Assembly: GCF_001243895.1 (NCBI RefSeq)
Contig: NZ_LN851186.1
Location: forward strand, 1,873,852 to 1,937,851
Origin: Bacillus testis
Lineage (GTDB): Bacteria > Bacillota > Bacilli > Bacillales > DSM-1321
DNA: 64,000 nt
Direction of reading: 5' to 3'
Numbering within the stretch: the stretch's first letter is position 1; each line of letters begins with the position of its first letter. The notes beneath the pieces are model-generated. The model was not told the origin of the DNA, did not search any database, and saw nothing but the letters and a program-made list of their open reading frames with translations. The translations under genes were made by a program, and so were the position numbers. Shown one piece after another: positions 63,180-64,000 of the stretch.

Positions 63180-64000
63180 ATGGACCCGAAACTGGATCGT
63201 TTAAAGGAAGAATATATGAATATCTCAATCCCAAAAGAATTGGATCAAGTTGTGGCGCAAGCGCTTCACGTTGGCATCACGATAAACGGGGCACAAAAGA
63301 AGAAAAAGAAACGAAAGACATGGATGGCATATGTATGCAGTGCAATTGCAGCCGCTGCTTTATTGCTTGTATCCGTGGTCAATATTTCGCCTGCAGCAGC
63401 CAAATCATTAGCTGAGGTGCCGCTGATCGGAAAACTTGTAGAAGTATTGGCGTTTCGTGAGTACTCATATAATGATGGCCAATTTTCGGCGGATATTAAA
63501 GTCCCTTCTATTCATCATATGGAGAATAAAGGGCTTGAACACGGGTTGAACGAGAAATACTTAGCGGAAAACAAACAATTATTCAAGGATTTTAAAGAGG
63601 AAATGGAAGCGATGAAGAAGCAAGGGGGAGGCCATCTTGGTGTTGATGCCGGATATAAGGTGGTGACAGATAATGGCCAGCTGTTATCGATTGGCAGGTA
63701 TAAAGTAGTGTCGCAAGGGTCGGCCTCTACGCAAATAGAGTACGATACAATCGATCTCAAACGCCAAATCTTCATTACCTTGCCTAGCTTATTCAAAAAT
63801 GAAGGTTATGTGGAGGCGATTAGCCGCAATATCATTACACAAATGAAACATCAAATGGAAAAAGACGAAGATGTCCATTATTGGCTTGATCCGGAGAATG
63901 ATCTGCCTTATACAGGAGTCTTCACAAAGATCAAAAAAGATCAAAACTTTTATGTCAACGCCCAAAATCAATTAGTCATCTCGTTCGATGAATATGAAGT
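63180..64000 (+). CDS. rsiV: RsiV-like anti-sigma factor, 3' end beyond the window
   Basis: 273 residues are visible with no stop before the window ends. The N-terminal 45 residues are cytoplasmic and end in a lysine cluster (KKKKKRK), then one membrane segment (about 49-67) and SPAAAKS, whose AAA could serve as a signal-peptidase site. The outer part (from about 80) fits the DUF4179/DUF3298-type domain of RsiV, which in B. subtilis binds lysozyme, triggering signal-peptidase and RasP cleavage and release of SigV. ATG preceded by AGGGGGAG. Full RsiV is about 285 residues, so little is missing. Confidence 0.85.
   Translation, partial: MDPKLDRLKEEYMNISIPKELDQVVAQALHVGITINGAQKKKKKRKTWMAYVCSAIAAAALLLVSVVNISPAAAKSLAEVPLIGKLVEVLAFREYSYNDGQFSADIKVPSIHHMENKGLEHGLNEKYLAENKQLFKDFKEEMEAMKKQGGGHLGVDAGYKVVTDNGQLLSIGRYKVVSQGSASTQIEYDTIDLKRQIFITLPSLFKNEGYVEAISRNIITQMKHQMEKDEDVHYWLDPENDLPYTGVFTKIKKDQNFYVNAQNQLVISFDEYE

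Overview
The window looks like chromosome of a low-GC Gram-positive rod of the Bacillaceae. Most genes have clear Bacillus counterparts (yngH-E, nadE, kipI/kipC/ycsF, mqo, pbuG, pepF, sigV/rsiV). Start sites follow AGGAGG-type ribosome binding sites with frequent GTG/TTG starts, and operons end in hairpin-plus-T terminators. No rRNA, tRNA or CRISPR array was found. Both window ends cut genes: a biotin carboxylase on the left and an RsiV-like anti-sigma factor on the right.

Layout. 1-4.4 kb: yng-type acyl-CoA/leucine degradation operon. 4.5-6.3 kb: SanA/YdcF membrane protein and nadE. 6.7-11.3 kb: 5-oxoprolinase operon (pxpB, pxpC, pxpA, an NRAMP-like transporter, YcsI). 11.5-18.1 kb: CycA-like amino-acid permease, SRAP protein, two membrane-associated proteins, and a GabD-like dehydrogenase divergent from a LysR regulator. 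18.2-21 kb: a decayed NUDIX gene, a deoxyribosyltransferase, an APH(3')-like kinase and a decayed T5orf172-type gene. 21.2-23 kb: a MarR/Bcr-type efflux pair sharing one palindromic operator. 23.7-27.1 kb: carbohydrate ABC importer without its own ATPase. 27.1-37.6 kb: PepF, two GNATs, a tandem DraG-type ADP-ribosylglycohydrolase, an M29 aminopeptidase, and aldehyde dehydrogenase with DUF779.

37.9-43.9 kb is the most notable locus, a thiazole/oxazole-modified peptide cluster of the heterocycloanthracin/sonorensin type. An 81-residue precursor with 12 cysteines, nearly all three residues apart, is followed by a probable attenuator, a ThiF-like maturation protein, a cyclodehydratase with a YcaO domain and C-terminal PxPxP, and a SagB-type dehydrogenase. 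No exporter or immunity gene is adjacent. 44-49.1 kb holds redox and quinone/electrophile-stress enzymes, including a ring-cleaving dioxygenase behind an MhqR-like operator.

49.1-54 kb is a mobile-element graveyard: three tyrosine-integrase fragments, an IS3-type transposase fragment, and two nearly identical 32-bp hairpin repeats in opposite orientation. These bracket a RelE/HigB-like toxin, a HigA-ImmA/IrrE fusion, and pbuG with its purine riboswitch. 54.3-64 kb returns to core genes: mqo, two small membrane proteins, an acyl-CoA synthetase, a small membrane-protein gene apparently frameshifted at an A8 run, a YihY protein, a membrane protein with a coiled coil, and the sigma/anti-sigma pair. 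All functional calls rest on reading the sequence and recalled family features; no database search was run.
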